Part shown: positions 3,921 to 5,181 of the stretch, piece after piece
How the letters are laid out: every line of letters starts with the position of its first letter
How positions within the stretch are numbered: position 1 is the first letter of the stretch
Assembly (NCBI GenBank): GCA_900321845.1
Contig: ONXT01000085.1
Coordinates: 1-5,181, forward strand
Length of the DNA stretch: 5,181 nucleotides
Origin: an uncultured Bacteroidales bacterium
Lineage (GTDB): Bacteria > Bacteroidota > Bacteroidia > Bacteroidales > WCHB1-69
Direction of reading: 5' to 3'
Translations under genes and position numbers: made by a program
Notes under the pieces: generated by a model
Seen by the model: only the letters and a program-made list of their open reading frames with translations
What the model was told of the DNA's origin: nothing
The model's database searches: none

Positions 3921-5181
3921 GTGAAGTTAGAGAAGAAAATCAAACTATTGCTGGGAATCTTCATCGGAGGACTTTGCGCCTGCGTGCTGGGGATGTTTTA
4001 CCTGACCGTCTTCCAAAACGAGAAGTACAGCGGCGACGAAAAGATGTACACCGTGTACTCGACCGACTCGTTTCTGAGGCTGTCACGCGAGCAACAGGCG
4101 AACTGCGTGGTGGAAGACCAGTTGAAGCCGATGCGGGGCGTCATTTACGACGAGAAGAGCCGCCCGCTGGTCTCCGACGTGCGCGTCTATCCCATCGGCA
4201 TCGACGGGAAGAACTTCAACGAGAACGACAAAATCTTCCCCAATCCCAAGACATCCCCCTACCTCGACACACTGATCATGGACTTGTCGCGTGCCTTCTA
4301 CCGGCAATTCCACAACCGATACCCCAACATGACGGTGGAAAAATACAAGGCGAAATTCGAGCAAGCCTTCAAAGAGCGCAAACGCGTGCAGATCTTCACC
4401 GAAGAAAACGTGTGCAAACGCAACAAGATGGTCTTTGACAAAGACATCGCCATCATCCGCCAACTGCCCGTACTCAGCGGGACCATCGCACCGAAGGACT
4501 GTCCCCGCTACGGTTTGGACTCAACCAAGAACTACAGATTCTCTTTCATCTTGGACAAGGGCAGCCGGCACCTGACGGTTCGCCTGCATCCCTACGGCGA
4601 CCTTGCCGGCCGCATATTGGGCAGCATGGAGAACAAAAACGGCATCGACGGCTGCGACACATTCAACACCATTCTCGCAGGAACCCCCGGCATCCGCAGG
4701 ACACTGCACGTGAACGGCATCGCGGTTCCGCTTGAAGTGGACAATCCTTTAGTCAGCGGAGGCGATATCTACACCACCCTCAATGTTGACATACAAAAAA
4801 TCGTACACAAAGAGGTGACTGCAAAAGCCAAGCAACTTCATGCGAAGTGGGGGTGCGCCATCGTGATGGAGACAGCGACCGGCGACATCAAGGCCATCTG
4901 CAACTTAGGCATTGACACCGTGAACGGCACACTCACCTACCGCGAAGACCGAAACTACGCCATGCTCCCCAGCTCAGCAGAACCCGGTTCCACCTTCAAA
5001 CTCGCCTCCATGCTCGCCTATCTGGAACAAATGAAAGGCGACACCACCCGCCGATACTCCGTCTTCCACCACACTTTCACATTCAGAGGGAAAAGATATA
5101 CACAGCACGACTCGCACTCCAAAAACCACGACGAGAAGACCAATGCCAGCATCAAGGAGGTTTTCCAACGCTCTTCCAATG
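3921..5181 (+). CDS. ftsI: Class B penicillin-binding protein, FtsI/PBP2-like transpeptidase (3' end outside window)
   Basis: This is the septal DD-transpeptidase position of the dcw cluster, cross-linking peptidoglycan at the periplasmic face of the inner membrane. The open frame gives 420 residues before the window edge. A short basic start (KLEKKIK) is followed by one membrane anchor (about 8-31). The N-terminal dimerisation/pedestal domain begins near PMRGVIYDEKSRPLVSD (70-86) and runs to about residue 280, including GRILGSMENKNGIDGCDTF. The transpeptidase domain starts near 283 and shows the SxxK nucleophile motif STFK (357-360, Ser357 at base 4989) and the SxN motif SSN (418-420), where the window stops. 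The KTG motif lies outside. The start is a GTG at 3921: the frame is open further upstream but has no ATG close by, and the first in-frame ATG (residue 25) would cut the membrane anchor. No Shine-Dalgarno is seen. Confidence 0.93.
   Translation, partial: MKLEKKIKLLLGIFIGGLCACVLGMFYLTVFQNEKYSGDEKMYTVYSTDSFLRLSREQQANCVVEDQLKPMRGVIYDEKSRPLVSDVRVYPIGIDGKNFNENDKIFPNPKTSPYLDTLIMDLSRAFYRQFHNRYPNMTVEKYKAKFEQAFKERKRVQIFTEENVCKRNKMVFDKDIAIIRQLPVLSGTIAPKDCPRYGLDSTKNYRFSFILDKGSRHLTVRLHPYGDLAGRILGSMENKNGIDGCDTFNTILAGTPGIRRTLHVNGIAVPLEVDNPLVSGGDIYTTLNVDIQKIVHKEVTAKAKQLHAKWGCAIVMETATGDIKAICNLGIDTVNGTLTYREDRNYAMLPSSAEPGSTFKLASMLAYLEQMKGDTTRRYSVFHHTFTFRGKRYTQHDSHSKNHDEKTNASIKEVFQRSSN

Noticed and set aside
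3974..4438. Arg-rich 154-codon plus-strand frame
   Set aside because: It is an out-of-frame shadow of the transpeptidase gene, whose own frame has membrane anchor and catalytic motifs.

Overview
The window looks like a chromosomal segment of a Bacteroidota (Bacteroidales-type) bacterium. Four things point there: a small secreted protein with a type IX secretion C-terminal sorting domain, two perfect matches to the Bacteroidota -7 promoter box (TAnnTTTG), start regions that mostly lack a Shine-Dalgarno sequence, and the start of a division/cell-wall (dcw) cluster in the order mraZ, rsmH, ftsL-like, class B penicillin-binding protein. The genes are moderately GC-rich and the intergenic region is very AT-rich.

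Layout. Positions 1-1380 hold two leftward genes: a T9SS-secreted protein of unknown function (664-1380) and, 12 bases after its stop and in the same frame, the N-terminal 217 residues of an AMP-forming acyl-CoA synthetase (1-651, cut by the window edge). Positions 1381-2088 are a divergent intergenic region of about 700 bp with no convincing gene. Positions 2089-5181 hold the rightward dcw operon: mraZ overlaps rsmH by 11 bases, then come an FtsL-like bitopic protein and an FtsI/PBP2-like transpeptidase with a GTG start. The window ends exactly at the transpeptidase SxN motif, so the 3' part of that gene is missing.

How the genes work together. MraZ is the transcriptional regulator of the dcw operon, RsmH methylates 16S rRNA, and the FtsL-like protein and the transpeptidase belong to the septal peptidoglycan machinery. 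The leftward pair is unrelated in function (cell-surface secretion and lipid/acyl activation).

Most interesting signal. The intergenic region contains seven consecutive TCC(A/T) blocks at exactly 10-bp spacing (1761, 1771, 1781, 1791, 1801, 1811, 1821). Read on the minus strand this is a (T/A)GGA-N6 tandem array with the period of one helical turn. Two further TCCA copies at 1961 and 1971 lie in the same phase. MraZ proteins elsewhere bind short G-rich direct repeats with about 10-bp periodicity, so this is a candidate MraZ operator array, unusually long and distant from the mraZ start. A perfect 9-bp inverted repeat containing the same TGGA core brackets the predicted mraZ -7 box. The link to MraZ is inference; the periodicity is directly visible.
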